Counted from the stretch's first letter, positions 15,483 to 24,414 are shown. The stretch: 64,000 nucleotides of DNA from Microbacterium sp. HD4P20 (GCF_019449275.2 NZ_JAHZQZ020000022.1:62001-126000); one strand, 5' to 3'. Notes: a model not told the origin generated them from the letters alone. Program-made: numbers and translations.

Positions 15483-16136
15483 ATGAGCGACCCGATCCCG
15501 TTCTCCGCCGCGCTGCGCGAGCGCTCGAGCCGAGCGCACTCGTCGAGCGAGCACGCCGGCTTCATGAGGGACCTCATGAAGGGCGAGGGCACGCGCGAGG
15601 ACTACGTCAACCTCGTCGTGCAGCACTGGTTCATCTACGAGGCGCTCGAGCGCACGGCGGGCCGGATGCGCAACGACCCGGTCGCGAAGGTCTTCATCAG
15701 CGACAAGCTCACGCGCCTGCCGGCACTCGAGGCCGATCTCGAGTTCCTCATCGGTCCCGACTGGCGCGAGCGCGTCGAGCCGCTGCCGACCACGCGGCGC
15801 TATGTCGAGCGCATCGACCAGGTCGGCGCGACGTGGCCTGGCGGCTTCGTCGCCCACCACTACACCCGCTATCTGGGCGACCTGTCGGGCGGACAGTTCA
15901 TCGGCCGTCTGATGTCGCGGCGCTTCGGCTTCGAGACCAACGGCATCGGGTTCTACCTCTTCCAGGACATCGCCGACCCCAAGGCCTTCAAGGACGTCTA
16001 CCGTGAGCAGCTCGACGCGGCGCCGTGGGATGCCGCCGAGCAGGAGCGTGTGATCGACGAGGTGTTGCTGGCCTACCGCTTCAACACCGAACTTTTCGAC
16101 GATCTCGCCGCCGCGAAGGCCGCACACGTCGCCTGA
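15483..16136 (+). CDS. hmuO: Biliverdin-producing heme oxygenase
   Basis: 217 residues, the usual size for bacterial heme oxygenase and collinear with Corynebacterium HmuO. It splits heme to biliverdin, CO and iron using reduced partners and O2. The proximal heme ligand is H19 in SSRAHSSSEH; the distal-helix glycine motif is YLGDLSGGQFIGRLM. Other matches are VAHHYTRYLGDL and GFYLFQDIADPKAFKDVYRE. The ATG 15483 has no ribosome site but sits six bases after a -10, so it is read from a leaderless message. An iron-box-like palindrome overlaps the promoter, consistent with induction by iron limitation. Confidence 0.95.
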   Translation: MSDPIPFSAALRERSSRAHSSSEHAGFMRDLMKGEGTREDYVNLVVQHWFIYEALERTAGRMRNDPVAKVFISDKLTRLPALEADLEFLIGPDWRERVEPLPTTRRYVERIDQVGATWPGGFVAHHYTRYLGDLSGGQFIGRLMSRRFGFETNGIGFYLFQDIADPKAFKDVYREQLDAAPWDAAEQERVIDEVLLAYRFNTELFDDLAAAKAAHVA

Positions 16137-16286
16137 GCGCTCGGTGGCGCCGGTTCCGGGGCCCCGGGACGTTCCCGTCACAGTGGTTCTCCCCGGCTCG
16201 GTCCGCCGCGAAACACCAGCCGGTAACGGCGAGTGTTTTCGCACGTGGTGGGCGGCGGGGACGGCCTGGGGATGTCGGAGGCTCCG

Positions 16287-17684
16287 TCACGCCCTCGGGA
16301 GGACGGGGGTGGATGCCTGTGCCCGCACACCCGCCATGAACCGCTGCACGTCGGGGTCGACCTGGATGTCGCGGGGCCGCAGCGGCCGCGACAGGTACAG
16401 CCCGTCGAGCGACGTGAGCCGCGACAGTGCGACGTAGGTCTGCCCCGGGGCGAACGCGCCCGAACCGAGGTCGATGATCGCGCGGTCGTAGGTCTTGCCC
16501 TGCGACTTGTGGATGGTGACGGCCCATGCGAGCCGCAGCGGGAACTGCGTGAACTCGGCGACGATGTCGCGCGTGAGCTGCTTCGAGCCGGGGTTGTATG
16601 AATAGCGGTATTTCTCCCACACGGCCGGCTCGACGTCGAACTCCTCGCCCTCGACGTCGACCCGCACGCTCTCACCGGCGATGCGGGTGACGGTGCCGAT
16701 CGTGCCGTTGACCCACCGCGGCGGCTCGCCGAACGACCCGGTGTCGTTGCGCAGGAACATCACCTGTGCGCCCACCTTCAGCTTCAGCTCGATGTCGGCC
16801 GGGTAGGCGGCATCCCCTCGTCCGAAATCCCCGCTCACATCGGCCATCGCAGTCTGCTCGCGCCCGACGAGCTCGTTCAGGTGACGCCGGTTGATGTTGT
16901 TGACGATGTCGTTGCGGGTCGCCAGCGTGATGATCGGATGCTCGCCGTCGGCAGGGTCCGGCGGCGTGCGGGCGCCGGTGTCGTTGAGCACTTGCGCGAT
17001 GTCGGCCGTGACCCGCCCGTACCGCACGGCGTTCAGCATCGACTTGAACACGGGATCGGACTGCCGGTGGATGTCGACGAGCTCGCGGATGTGCAGATCC
17101 GCGCCGTACGAGCCGACATCCAGGATGCCGTCGGTGGCGGTCTCGCCCACCCACACCTTGGCGTCGAAGAACCAGAACGAGCGGTAGTGGTCGCGCACGT
17201 AGCGCAGTTCGTCGCCGCGCGGCGGCACGGGAGCCAGCTGGTACGGGTCGCCGAACATGACGATCTGCGTCCCGCCGAACGGCTCGCCGCGGCGTCCGCG
17301 GGCGTGCCGCAGGGCCCGGTCGATCGCGTCCATCACGTCGGCGTTGACCATCGAGATCTCGTCGATCACGAGCGTGTCGATCGCGTTGAGCAGCTTGCGC
17401 GTCGCGTCGTTCTGCGGCTCGTCATGGGAGCCGATGATGCCCAGCGGCAGCTTGAACAGTGAGTGGATCGTCTGGCCCTCGACGTTCAGCGCGGCCACGC
17501 CGGTGGGCGCGCACACCGCGATCTGCTTGGAGGTGTGCCACGCGAGGTGCTGCAGCAGCGTGGACTTGCCGGTGCCCGCGCGTCCCGTGACGAAGACGTG
17601 CTCGCGCGTGTCTTCGATGAGCCGGAACAGCGCCTCCTGTTCGGCCGACAGCGCGACGGCGGCAGAAGGAGGCGGCGTGGTCAC
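16287..17684 (-). CDS. Pif1-type DNA helicase
   Basis: 465 residues. Walker A GRAGTGKST at 34-42, Walker B LVIDEISMV, FGDPYQLAPVPP, and near the C-terminus LAWAVTIHKSQGKTYDRAII and YVALSRLTSLDGLYL are the SF1B Pif1/RecD signatures. It should unwind DNA 5' to 3' using ATP. It is compact, with no nuclease or extra domains. The GTG start at 17684 lies six bases after TAGCAT (17691-17696, minus strand), with no ribosome site, so it looks leaderless. It faces the heme oxygenase gene; the 150 bases between (16137-16286) show no gene or clear hairpin. Confidence 0.9.
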   Translation of the reverse strand: MTTPPPSAAVALSAEQEALFRLIEDTREHVFVTGRAGTGKSTLLQHLAWHTSKQIAVCAPTGVAALNVEGQTIHSLFKLPLGIIGSHDEPQNDATRKLLNAIDTLVIDEISMVNADVMDAIDRALRHARGRRGEPFGGTQIVMFGDPYQLAPVPPRGDELRYVRDHYRSFWFFDAKVWVGETATDGILDVGSYGADLHIRELVDIHRQSDPVFKSMLNAVRYGRVTADIAQVLNDTGARTPPDPADGEHPIITLATRNDIVNNINRRHLNELVGREQTAMADVSGDFGRGDAAYPADIELKLKVGAQVMFLRNDTGSFGEPPRWVNGTIGTVTRIAGESVRVDVEGEEFDVEPAVWEKYRYSYNPGSKQLTRDIVAEFTQFPLRLAWAVTIHKSQGKTYDRAIIDLGSGAFAPGQTYVALSRLTSLDGLYLSRPLRPRDIQVDPDVQRFMAGVRAQASTPVLPRA

Positions 17685-17690
17685 CGATTC

Positions 17691-17696
17691 ATGCTA
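17691..17696 (-). promoter_or_regulatory. Leaderless -10 for Pif1-type helicase
   Basis: TAGCAT on the minus strand, six bases before GTG 17684. No Shine-Dalgarno is present. Confidence 0.5.
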
Positions 17697-17811
17697 ACGA
17701 CCGGATGCCGGGGTGCGGGGCTCTTGGCCCCGATCGGTGGACGGAACCCGCCGATCCGGGGATCGGGGCGGCAGGACGATGACGCACACGAGCTTCCCGG
17801 CATCGGCTTCC

Positions 17812-17817
17812 TAGACT
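17812..17817 (+). promoter_or_regulatory. Leaderless -10 for membrane-anchored protein at 17824
   Basis: TAGACT, six bases before GTG 17824, with no ribosome site. Confidence 0.5.
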
Positions 17818-17823
17818 GGTCGC

Positions 17824-18984
17824 GTGGATCAAGGGGCGGTGGACACGGATGCGGGGCGCGCGGGGGCACCTCGATTGCCCTCGGCGACGGCGCCGGCGGC
17901 CACCCCTCCCTCGGTCGCTGCGGTGATCCAGCCGCCGCGCAAGCGGAGGCGACGCGCACGGCTGGCCCTGGATCTGGTGGCCCTCGGCATCGTCGGCCTG
18001 CTGCTCGTGGCGGCCGTCCCTGCCGCGTGGGGCGCGCTCGAGCGGCAGTTCTACAGCCCTGCCGCGTTCGTCGAGCGATACGTCGCCATGCTGGCCGACG
18101 GCGACGCCGCCGAAGCCCTCGCGGTTCCGGGCGTGACCGTGAGCTCCGCCGAACTCGAAGCCGCCGGCCTGCCCCCGACCGCCGACGAGGCCCTGCTGCG
18201 CGAGGCAGCGCTCGCCCCGCTGCGGAATGCGCGCGTCGTGGGCGCAGAGGAGGACGGCGACATCACCCGCGTCACCGTCGAGTACGACGCACGCGGCTAC
18301 CCCGGGAGCACCACGTTCGAGGTCGAACGCGACGGCTCGATCGGTCTCGCGCCCACGTGGCGCTTCGCGACCAGCCCGCTCGCCGTCATGAACCTCCAGG
18401 TCGCGGGCTCGATGACCTTCGACGTCAACGGGTTCACGATCGACAAGCGTCAGGTGTCGCCCGACGGACCGGATGCCGATCCCATGGCCCCCGTGCCGCT
18501 GCTGGTGTTCTCGCCCGGCCTCTACTCCGTCTCGGTCGACACCGCGATCTCGAGCACCCCGGGCGTCGCGGTGCTCTCGGACATCCCGTTCGATGCGATC
18601 CCGGTGCAGGTGCAGGCGCAGGCGACGGACGAGTTCGTCGCCGTCGTGCAGGAGGAGGTCGAGAAGTTCCTCACCTCGTGCACTACGCAGGAGGTGCTCC
18701 AGCCGACGGCCTGCCCGTTCGGGTACTTCGTCCAGGACCGCATCGATTCCCTCCCGAAGTGGTCGATCGCGCAGCAGCCCACCGTCGAGGTGGTTCCCGA
18801 CGGCGCCGGCTGGAGAATCACCCCCGCCGAAGCGGTCGCGCACATCGACGTCGAGATCCGCTCGCTCTTCGACGGCAAGGTGCGTCCCGTGAGCGAGGAC
18901 GTCCCTTTCATCGTCAAGGGGTCGATCACGGTCCAGCCCGACGGCCGGGTGTCGATCGTCGTCACAGGCCCCGACACGCGGTAG
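17824..18984 (+). CDS. Single-pass membrane protein of unknown function
   Basis: 386 residues. A Pro/Ala-rich cytoplasmic start, a basic PPRKRRRRAR stop and one membrane segment (about residues 50-72) are followed by an outside domain of about 310 residues. That part has repeated lumazine/NTF2-like stretches (AFVERYVAMLADGDAAEAL) and two cysteines (CTTQEVLQPTAC). I do not recognise a family. Similar anchored proteins in actinobacteria often have lipoprotein or cell-envelope roles, but that is speculation. The message appears leaderless. It faces the CopD-CtaG gene. Confidence 0.75.
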   Translation: MDQGAVDTDAGRAGAPRLPSATAPAATPPSVAAVIQPPRKRRRRARLALDLVALGIVGLLLVAAVPAAWGALERQFYSPAAFVERYVAMLADGDAAEALAVPGVTVSSAELEAAGLPPTADEALLREAALAPLRNARVVGAEEDGDITRVTVEYDARGYPGSTTFEVERDGSIGLAPTWRFATSPLAVMNLQVAGSMTFDVNGFTIDKRQVSPDGPDADPMAPVPLLVFSPGLYSVSVDTAISSTPGVAVLSDIPFDAIPVQVQAQATDEFVAVVQEEVEKFLTSCTTQEVLQPTACPFGYFVQDRIDSLPKWSIAQQPTVEVVPDGAGWRITPAEAVAHIDVEIRSLFDGKVRPVSEDVPFIVKGSITVQPDGRVSIVVTGPDTR

Positions 18985-18994
18985 GCCCCTCGCC

Positions 18995-21031
18995 TCAGCC
19001 GCCCGTGCGGGCGTCGCGTTCGGCGAGTGCGGCCAGGCGCTCGTTGTAGGCCTCGAGCTCGGCATCACCCGTCCGGTCCGCGTGCCGGTCGCTGCGCTTG
19101 GTCTCTCGCGCGTCGCTGCGGCTCCACTGGATCGCGACCGTGATCGCCAGGATCAGAGTCGGGATCTCGCCGATCGACCACGCGACTCCCCCGCCGGTGT
19201 ACTGGTCTTCCAGCGGCGTCGCTCCCCACGTGCGCCCCATGGAGCCGAACCACTCGGCGACCATGAGCCCCTCCTGCATCATGATCGCGATGCCGAAGAA
19301 GGCGTGCATCGCCATGATTGCGATGAGCAGCACCAGCCGGCCGGGGTAGGGCAGCCGGTACGGCACCGGGTCGATGCCGATCAGGGTGAGCACGAAGAGG
19401 TACCCGGTGAACAGGAAGTGCGCGACCATCCACTCGTGGCCGAGGTGGTCGTACAGCGACCAGCGCAGCAGATCGGTGTAGTAGAACACCCAGAGTGAGC
19501 CGATGAACAGCCCTGCCGCGACGAACGGATTGGTGAGGATGCGTGCGACCGGCGAGTGCACCGCCCACAGGATCCACTCGCGCCCGCCGCGGGTGCCGTC
19601 GTCGCGCTTGCGGATGGCGCGCGCCGCGATCGTCACGGGCGCGCCGACGACCAGCAGCAGCGGGATCGCCATGGTCAGAAGCATGTGGCCGACCATGTGC
19701 ATGCTGAACAGGTAGTCCTGGTAGACGTTGACCACACCGCCGGTGACCCACACCAGCAGCAGCCAGCCCGAGACCCACGCGATCGTGCGAGACAGCGGCC
19801 ACGCGTCGCCGCGGCGGCGCAGCCGGTACACTCCGGCGAGGTAGAAGAACACCGCGAACCCCGCGGCGATCGCCCACAGCAGGTCGATGTTCCACGCCGT
19901 GAGCCAGCGCTCGGGCGTGAGTTCCACCGGCAGCGGTGCGCCGGTCAGTCGTTCCGCCGGCGACAGTTCCTCGGGCAGCAGCGTCACCGCGGGCGGGGGA
20001 GTGCGGGCCAGTGCCGCAGCCGCACCGCTCGCCGCACCCATAAGCACGAGCTCGAACGCGATCAGGGTCCAGAAGGCACGGGATGCCGCATCCGAGTCCA
20101 ATCGGCCGATCAGGCGTGACCGATACCAGGCGCCGAACAGGCCTAGTGCGATGAGGGCGACGATCTTCACGCCCAGGATCGCGCCGTAGGGCGACAGCAG
20201 TGCCGACCACTCCTGCAGGCCGATCGCGGCGCGGACGGTGCCCGAGACCGCGACCACGGCGAAGGCCGCGAGCGCGATGCTCGAGTACCGCGCGACGGTC
20301 GACGGCAGATGGTCGCGGGACTGCAGCGGACGCACGATCACCAGCAGGAGCAGCCCGCCCAGCCACACCGCCGCGGCGATGATGTGCAGGATCAGCGCGG
20401 TCATGGCCTCGTGGTGGAACGCCTCTTCGCCGGAGTGGCCCTGCGTGCCCATCGGTACGAGCGTGGCCGCCGCGAGGATCGCGACGAACAGCGTGGCGGT
20501 CCACGACCTCATGGCGAAGGTCAGCACCGTGAGCGCGGCGCCGGCGATCGTGGTGATGAGCCACGTGCGGCCGCCCTCGAACTCGACCAGATAGCGGCCG
20601 AGCAGCGCACCGAACTCGGGGCCGGCGTCGATCGCGGGGTTGTACGCGGTGACGAAGGTGAGAAACCCGGTGGCCGCCGAGGCGAGGGTGAAGATCGCGG
20701 CCGAGATGGATGCCGCATCGAGGGCGATGTCGAACTCGCGGTCGCCGGCGCGCAGGGTGAACAGCGCCGTGACAAGCACGCCCACCATGCCCGCGGCCGA
20801 GAGGTTGACGAACAGCTTCGCGACCGGAAGTCCCCAGCGTGCCGCCGGCCCCGGGTCGCCGATCGCGAGCGGCGCCGCACCGCCGCCGAACGCCAGCGCC
20901 CACACCAGGACGATGAGCGCGGTCGCAACGAGGATCGCTGGACCCACGGCCCGCAGCACACGGGTCGAGCCCACACGTCCGGAGGCTCCGCGCGGCGCGT
21001 CGGCAGCGCGTGCAGTGGGCGTGGGAATCAC
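18995..21031 (-). CDS. CopD-CtaG fusion membrane protein (copper/cytochrome oxidase assembly)
   Basis: 678 residues with about 15 membrane segments. The N-terminal half is CopD-like (LHIIAAAVWLGGLLLLVIV, GHSGEEAFHHEAMTALILH); the C-terminal half is CtaG/caa3-assembly-like (DYLFSMHMVGHMLLTMAIPL, WMVAHFLFTGYLFVLTLIGIDPVPYRLPYP). Conserved His and Met in the segments fit copper handling. In actinobacteria such fusions are linked to copper delivery to cytochrome c oxidase. The GTG start is at 21031, seven bases after TAGGCT, without a ribosome site. The charged C-terminal tail is cytoplasmic. Confidence 0.88.
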   Translation of the reverse strand: MIPTPTARAADAPRGASGRVGSTRVLRAVGPAILVATALIVLVWALAFGGGAAPLAIGDPGPAARWGLPVAKLFVNLSAAGMVGVLVTALFTLRAGDREFDIALDAASISAAIFTLASAATGFLTFVTAYNPAIDAGPEFGALLGRYLVEFEGGRTWLITTIAGAALTVLTFAMRSWTATLFVAILAAATLVPMGTQGHSGEEAFHHEAMTALILHIIAAAVWLGGLLLLVIVRPLQSRDHLPSTVARYSSIALAAFAVVAVSGTVRAAIGLQEWSALLSPYGAILGVKIVALIALGLFGAWYRSRLIGRLDSDAASRAFWTLIAFELVLMGAASGAAAALARTPPPAVTLLPEELSPAERLTGAPLPVELTPERWLTAWNIDLLWAIAAGFAVFFYLAGVYRLRRRGDAWPLSRTIAWVSGWLLLVWVTGGVVNVYQDYLFSMHMVGHMLLTMAIPLLLVVGAPVTIAARAIRKRDDGTRGGREWILWAVHSPVARILTNPFVAAGLFIGSLWVFYYTDLLRWSLYDHLGHEWMVAHFLFTGYLFVLTLIGIDPVPYRLPYPGRLVLLIAIMAMHAFFGIAIMMQEGLMVAEWFGSMGRTWGATPLEDQYTGGGVAWSIGEIPTLILAITVAIQWSRSDARETKRSDRHADRTGDAELEAYNERLAALAERDARTGG

Positions 21032-21038
21032 GCGTTCC

Positions 21039-21044
21039 AGCCTA
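21039..21044 (-). promoter_or_regulatory. Leaderless -10 for CopD-CtaG gene
   Basis: TAGGCT on the minus strand, seven bases before GTG 21031, no Shine-Dalgarno. Confidence 0.4.
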
Positions 21045-21064
21045 CGTCGCCCGTATCTTGCCCC

Positions 21065-21154
21065 CGGTCGTTGAGCGAGCGAGGGACGAGCGAGACGAAA
21101 CGCATCGAACCAGCGCCTGCGTCCGGGCCGTTCGTCTCGCTACGCTCGCTCGAC
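21065..21154. repeat. GTTGAGCGAGC-type palindromic repeat, copy 1
   Basis: CGGTCGTTGAGCGAGC begins the left arm at 21065-21103, which ends GCGAGACGAAACGC. An inverted second arm lies at 21130-21154 (GTTCGTCTCGC...GCTCGCTCGAC), so the RNA could fold into a long hairpin. The same arm ends recur at 24916-24947 and, inverted, at 34790-34846. It fills the space between the CopD-CtaG promoter and the hup terminator. No coding is seen. Confidence 0.7.
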
Positions 21155-21170
21155 GTGCGGGAAGGCAGAA

Positions 21171-21199
21171 GGGGGATGCCGCGGGTCGCGGCATCCCCC
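21171..21199. terminator. Terminator hairpin built from GGATGCCG inverted pair
   Basis: A perfect 13-bp stem (21171-21183 with 21187-21199) and GGT loop, flanked by AA and TT. It follows the hup stop. Each arm contains one copy of the octamer GGATGCCG/CGGCATCC that recurs across the window. Confidence 0.75.
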
Positions 21200-21217
21200 T
21201 TCGAAAGGTCTGTCGGA

Positions 21218-21505
21218 CTACTTGACGGCAGCCTTCAGCTTCGAGCCCGCGGTGACCTTGACGCGCTTGCCCGCGGGGATCTTGATCTCTGCGCCGGTCT
21301 GCGGGTTGCGGCCCGTGCGAGCCGACGTGGCGACCTGCTCGAACGAGAGCCAGCCGGGGATCGAGACCTTGCTGCCCTTGGCGACCGCCTCGGAGACGGT
21401 GGAGAAGAGGGAGTCGAGCACGCTCGAGACGGCGGACTGGCTCTGCCCGGTCGCGCTGGCGATGCTCGCGACGAGCTCGGTCTTGGTGATGGACTTGTCA
21501 GCCAT
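21218..21505 (-). CDS. hup: HU family DNA-binding protein
   Basis: 95 residues, full length for HU. ITKTELVASIASATGQSQSA gives the helical dimer core, and GWLSFEQVATSARTGRNPQT with AEIKIPAGKRVKVTAGSKL gives the DNA-binding arms and C-terminal strand. It lacks the long Lys/Ala tail of mycobacterial HupB. It bends and compacts DNA as a dimer. The ATG at 21505 has GGAGG eight bases upstream. A strong hairpin follows the stop, so it is monocistronic. Confidence 0.95.
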   Translation of the reverse strand: MADKSITKTELVASIASATGQSQSAVSSVLDSLFSTVSEAVAKGSKVSIPGWLSFEQVATSARTGRNPQTGAEIKIPAGKRVKVTAGSKLKAAVK

Positions 21506-21728
21506 TTGGTTGTCCTCCAAAGACGACTCATCGCCGTCTTGTCATTGCTCGGACCGGACGGCATCGCCCCCCGGCTGGTCTGATGGACCGGTCCCGAATG
21601 TACCCGACAACGCCGACAAACCCGCGTATTTCCGCGGTTTTCTGACGATCGATACGGCGTGTCGTGTGACCAGAGTGACAAATGTTACGAAAGTGGCCTG
21701 CGCATCGTCGCTCGCGCCCATGGCCGGG

Positions 21729-22892
21729 TCACGCGTGCAGGCGGCGCAGGGCCGTGACGACGTCTTCGTGCCAGCGCCGCGCGGCCGGCAGCACCCCGGT
21801 GAAGATGGGGGTGTCATGCGTGACACCCTGATACCGCACGACGCTCGCATCGACCCCGGCCCGGCGCAGCGCGGCGCCGTATGCGTCGCCGTCTCCGCGC
21901 AGCGGGTCGTACTCGGCGGTCAGGATGACAGCGGGCGGAAGACCCTCGTGCGACGAGGCGAGCAGAGGCGACGCGTACGCCTCGCGCGCCTGTCGCGGGT
22001 CGGCGAGGTAGGTGCGCGCCACCGAGCGCAGCTCGCGCAGGGCGATGAGGCTCGGGATGCGGAGCGCCCGCGTCGCGCTCAGGTCGAGGCTGCGGCCGGT
22101 GAGGTCGACCACCGGCACCTCCAGCACCTGCAAGAGGAGCGGACGCGCGGCCCGATCACGGTTAGCGAGCGTGAGTGCGGCGGCGATGTTCGCACCGGCC
22201 GAGGTGCCCGCCACGCCGATCCGCGCGGCGTCGATCCCGAGGTCCGGTGCCTGCGCGAAGAGCCACGTCAGAGCGGCGTACGCCTGCTCGACCGGCACCG
22301 GATAGCGGTGCTCGGGTGCGAGTGCGTAGTCGACGGCGACGATCGCGACGCCCGCGTCCAGCGCGCGGCGGCGGTGTGCGGCATCCGTCGTGGGATAGTC
22401 GATGCCGCCGATGCGGAACGCGCCCCCGAAGAAGGTGAGCGCTGCGGGCACGGGGCGGGCATCGGTGCCGTCGCTACCACCGTCGCGGGGCGGTTCGGGG
22501 TAGTAGATCCGCACGCGGAACGGGGGCGCGCCGTCGGGTGCGAGGCGGTGCTCGGTGGCGCGCACCTTCGGGCCCGGGGTTCCCACGGTCTTGAGCTCGC
22601 GACGATCCCAGGCGAGGGCGGCTTTGCGATGCTTCGCACGCGCGCGCGACCGGGGACCGAGGGCCGGTCCTGAGCCGGCTTGCGGCGTCCCGGTGCCGGT
22701 CGGTGCCGGGAGGTCCGCGCTCTTCACGGCGGCGGCGGGCGCCTTCTCGGCGGCCGCGACCGCGGCCGGCCCCGCGGACCGGGCGAACGGCCACAGCGCG
22801 GTCAGTCGCGCGCGGACGTTGCCCAGAGCCCTGTCGATCAGGTACTTGCGGTGCGTGCGCAAGCGCTCGTCGAAGAACGGGTCCAGCGGCAT
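21729..22892 (-). CDS. Alpha/beta-hydrolase esterase (HSL type)
   Basis: 387 residues. The first about 100 residues are a basic, Ala/Pro-rich extension. The catalytic domain resembles hormone-sensitive-lipase-type esterases: an oxyanion motif FFGGAFRIGG in place of HGGG, the nucleophile elbow GTSAGAN, VDYALAPEHRYPVPVEQAYAA at the usual place, Asp in ILTAEYDPLRGDGDAYG and His in GVTHDTPIF. It should hydrolyse short-chain esters. Substrate unknown. TAGACT lies about 30 bases upstream and GGGGGTGATC just before the ATG, so this message has a leader. Confidence 0.87.
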   Translation of the reverse strand: MPLDPFFDERLRTHRKYLIDRALGNVRARLTALWPFARSAGPAAVAAAEKAPAAAVKSADLPAPTGTGTPQAGSGPALGPRSRARAKHRKAALAWDRRELKTVGTPGPKVRATEHRLAPDGAPPFRVRIYYPEPPRDGGSDGTDARPVPAALTFFGGAFRIGGIDYPTTDAAHRRRALDAGVAIVAVDYALAPEHRYPVPVEQAYAALTWLFAQAPDLGIDAARIGVAGTSAGANIAAALTLANRDRAARPLLLQVLEVPVVDLTGRSLDLSATRALRIPSLIALRELRSVARTYLADPRQAREAYASPLLASSHEGLPPAVILTAEYDPLRGDGDAYGAALRRAGVDASVVRYQGVTHDTPIFTGVLPAARRWHEDVVTALRRLHA

Positions 22893-23024
22893 CCGATCAC
22901 CCCCACTCGCTAGTCGAGTCTACGAATCGGGGCCGACGCCTCACGCAGGGCGGGGACGGCCCGAGCGACCACGCCCCCTGTCGCCGCGGACCGCGGGGAA
23001 GCCCGGGGCGCTCGGGGCGGCGGC

Positions 23025-23030
23025 TACTGT
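23025..23030 (+). promoter_or_regulatory. Leaderless -10 for potassium channel gene
   Basis: TACTGT, six bases before ATG 23037, without a ribosome site. The remaining gap 22893-23036 shows nothing else. Confidence 0.45.
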
Positions 23031-23036
23031 GGCGGC

Positions 23037-23921
23037 ATGGCTGCTCTCAGCACGATCGTGGGCATCGTCCTGGTCGTCGTCGCCCTGAACGATGTGTTCC
23101 AAACCCTCCTTCGTCCCACCGCGACGGGGCGGCTCAGCACCGTCGTCTTCCGGACGGTATGGAGACTCAGCAGGCGGGGCAGGCGACTGGCCACCGCCAG
23201 CGGTCCCCTGACGATCCTCGCGACAGTCCTGGTCTGGCTGACGCTCATCGCTGGCGGCTGGGCGCTCGTGTACCTTCCGCACATCCTCGACGGCTTCGCC
23301 TATTCAGGTGTCGACCCGTCCGCCTACCACCCGTTCGCAGAAGCCATGACGTTCTCACTCGTGGCGCTGACCACCCTGGGGCTGGGGGATGTCGTCCCGG
23401 TCGACCCGGTCATCCGGGCCATCGCGCCTCTGGAGGCGCTGACGGGCTTCGCGATGCTCTCGGCGTCCGTCTCGTGGTTCATGCAGCTGTATCCCGCACT
23501 GTCGCGCCGGCGAGCGGTCGCGATCGAGCTCACGAGCCTGCACGAGGCGGGGATGACGCGCGACCTGGCCGAGCTGAGCCCGGAGCGTGCCGCGGCCATC
23601 GTCCGGTCGGTGTCGCGGTCGCTCGCGGAGCTGACGGCCGACCTCGTCCAGAACGCCGAGATCTTCTACTTCGCGGAGGGGGATGAGCGGCTCTCGGCGC
23701 CGGGTGCCCTCCGCTACGCGCTCGAACTGCGCGACGCTGCCCTCGCGACGGCCAGCGCGGACGTCCGGGCGGAAGGACGAGCCCTGGCCAGTGTGATCGA
23801 CGAGCTGGCGCGCGTGCTCCGGCACCAGTACCCGCACCTGGCCGGAGACTCCGCGGCCGACGTCCTCGAGAGCGCGGCCAGCGGTCACGGCCATGGCCAC
23901 CGCGGTCGCACGGCCCCCTGA
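23037..23921 (+). CDS. Two-TM potassium-channel-like protein
   Basis: 294 residues. Membrane segments at about 5-25, 58-82 and 125-150 surround a pore loop with TTLGLGDV at 112-119, the usual TxGxGD selectivity filter with Leu at the third and Asp at the fifth position. The C-terminal half is soluble and helical, ending in a His-rich HGHGHRG tail; there is no RCK/TrkA domain that I recognise. It is therefore a small ungated or differently gated K+ channel. Followed by a 13-bp tandem repeat and a hairpin. Confidence 0.85.
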   Translation: MAALSTIVGIVLVVVALNDVFQTLLRPTATGRLSTVVFRTVWRLSRRGRRLATASGPLTILATVLVWLTLIAGGWALVYLPHILDGFAYSGVDPSAYHPFAEAMTFSLVALTTLGLGDVVPVDPVIRAIAPLEALTGFAMLSASVSWFMQLYPALSRRRAVAIELTSLHEAGMTRDLAELSPERAAAIVRSVSRSLAELTADLVQNAEIFYFAEGDERLSAPGALRYALELRDAALATASADVRAEGRALASVIDELARVLRHQYPHLAGDSAADVLESAASGHGHGHRGRTAP

Positions 23922-24000
23922 CCCCACCCGGTCGAGCCCGCGCTGCACCTTCCGGCATCCGCCACGCCGCGCGACGGCGCGGATGCCGCGCCCTGCCACG

Positions 24001-24052
24001 CAGCCGCAACGAGCAGCCGCAACGAGCAGCCGGAACGAGCAGCCGCAACGGC
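24001..24052. repeat. Four tandem 13-bp repeats
   Basis: CAGCCGCAACGAG at 24001-24013 and 24014-24026, CAGCCGGAACGAG at 24027-24039 and CAGCCGCAACGGC at 24040-24052. It lies between the potassium channel stop and the terminator. A minisatellite of unknown role. Confidence 0.85.
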
Positions 24053-24054
24053 GA

Positions 24055-24086
24055 AAGGCCCGGAGTTCCGAGGAACTCCGGGCCTT
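24055..24086. terminator. Bidirectional terminator hairpin
   Basis: Perfect 15-bp stem (24055-24069 with 24072-24086), starting AAGGCCCGG and closing CCGGGCCTT. It lies 18 bases past the rpsN stop, so it ends the ribosomal-protein operon, and probably the potassium-channel message from the other side. Confidence 0.85.
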
Positions 24087-24104
24087 CGAGGCTTCGTGCT
24101 GGGC

Positions 24105-24410
24105 TTACCAGGACGACTTGGTCACGCCGGGCAGCTCGCCACGGTGTGCCATGTCGCGGAAGCGGACACGCGAGATGCCGAACTTGGTGAGGACACCGCG
24201 GGGGCGTCCGTCGATGACGTCGCGCGAACGAACGCGCACGGGCGATGCGTTGCGGGGCAGCTTCTGCAGGCCCACGCGAGCGGCCTCGCGCTCTTCGTCG
24301 GTCGACGTCGGCGACACGAGCGCCTTCTTCAGCTCGGCGCGCTTGGCGGCGTAGCGGTCGACGATCACCTTGCGCTGCTCGTTGCGCGCGATCTTGCTCT
24401 TCTTGGCCAT
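24105..24410 (-). CDS. rpsN: 30S ribosomal protein S14, zinc-independent form
   Basis: 101 residues, the long S14 form. It has no cysteine, so it lacks the two CxxC zinc ligands of the short form. RVRFRDMAHRGELPGVTKSSW at the end is the family C-terminus. It helps assemble the head of the 30S subunit. It is third in rpmB-rpmG-rpsN, four bases after rpmG (ATG 24410), with GGAGCGCTGATCTC upstream. Whether it replaces a second S14 gene or is the only copy cannot be seen here. Confidence 0.96.
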   Translation of the reverse strand: MAKKSKIARNEQRKVIVDRYAAKRAELKKALVSPTSTDEEREAARVGLQKLPRNASPVRVRSRDVIDGRPRGVLTKFGISRVRFRDMAHRGELPGVTKSSW

Positions 24411-24414
24411 GAGA

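Noticed and set aside
24001..24052. Tandem repeats as a CRISPR array
   Set aside because: Units are 13 bp, directly adjacent with no spacers, and no cas genes are present.
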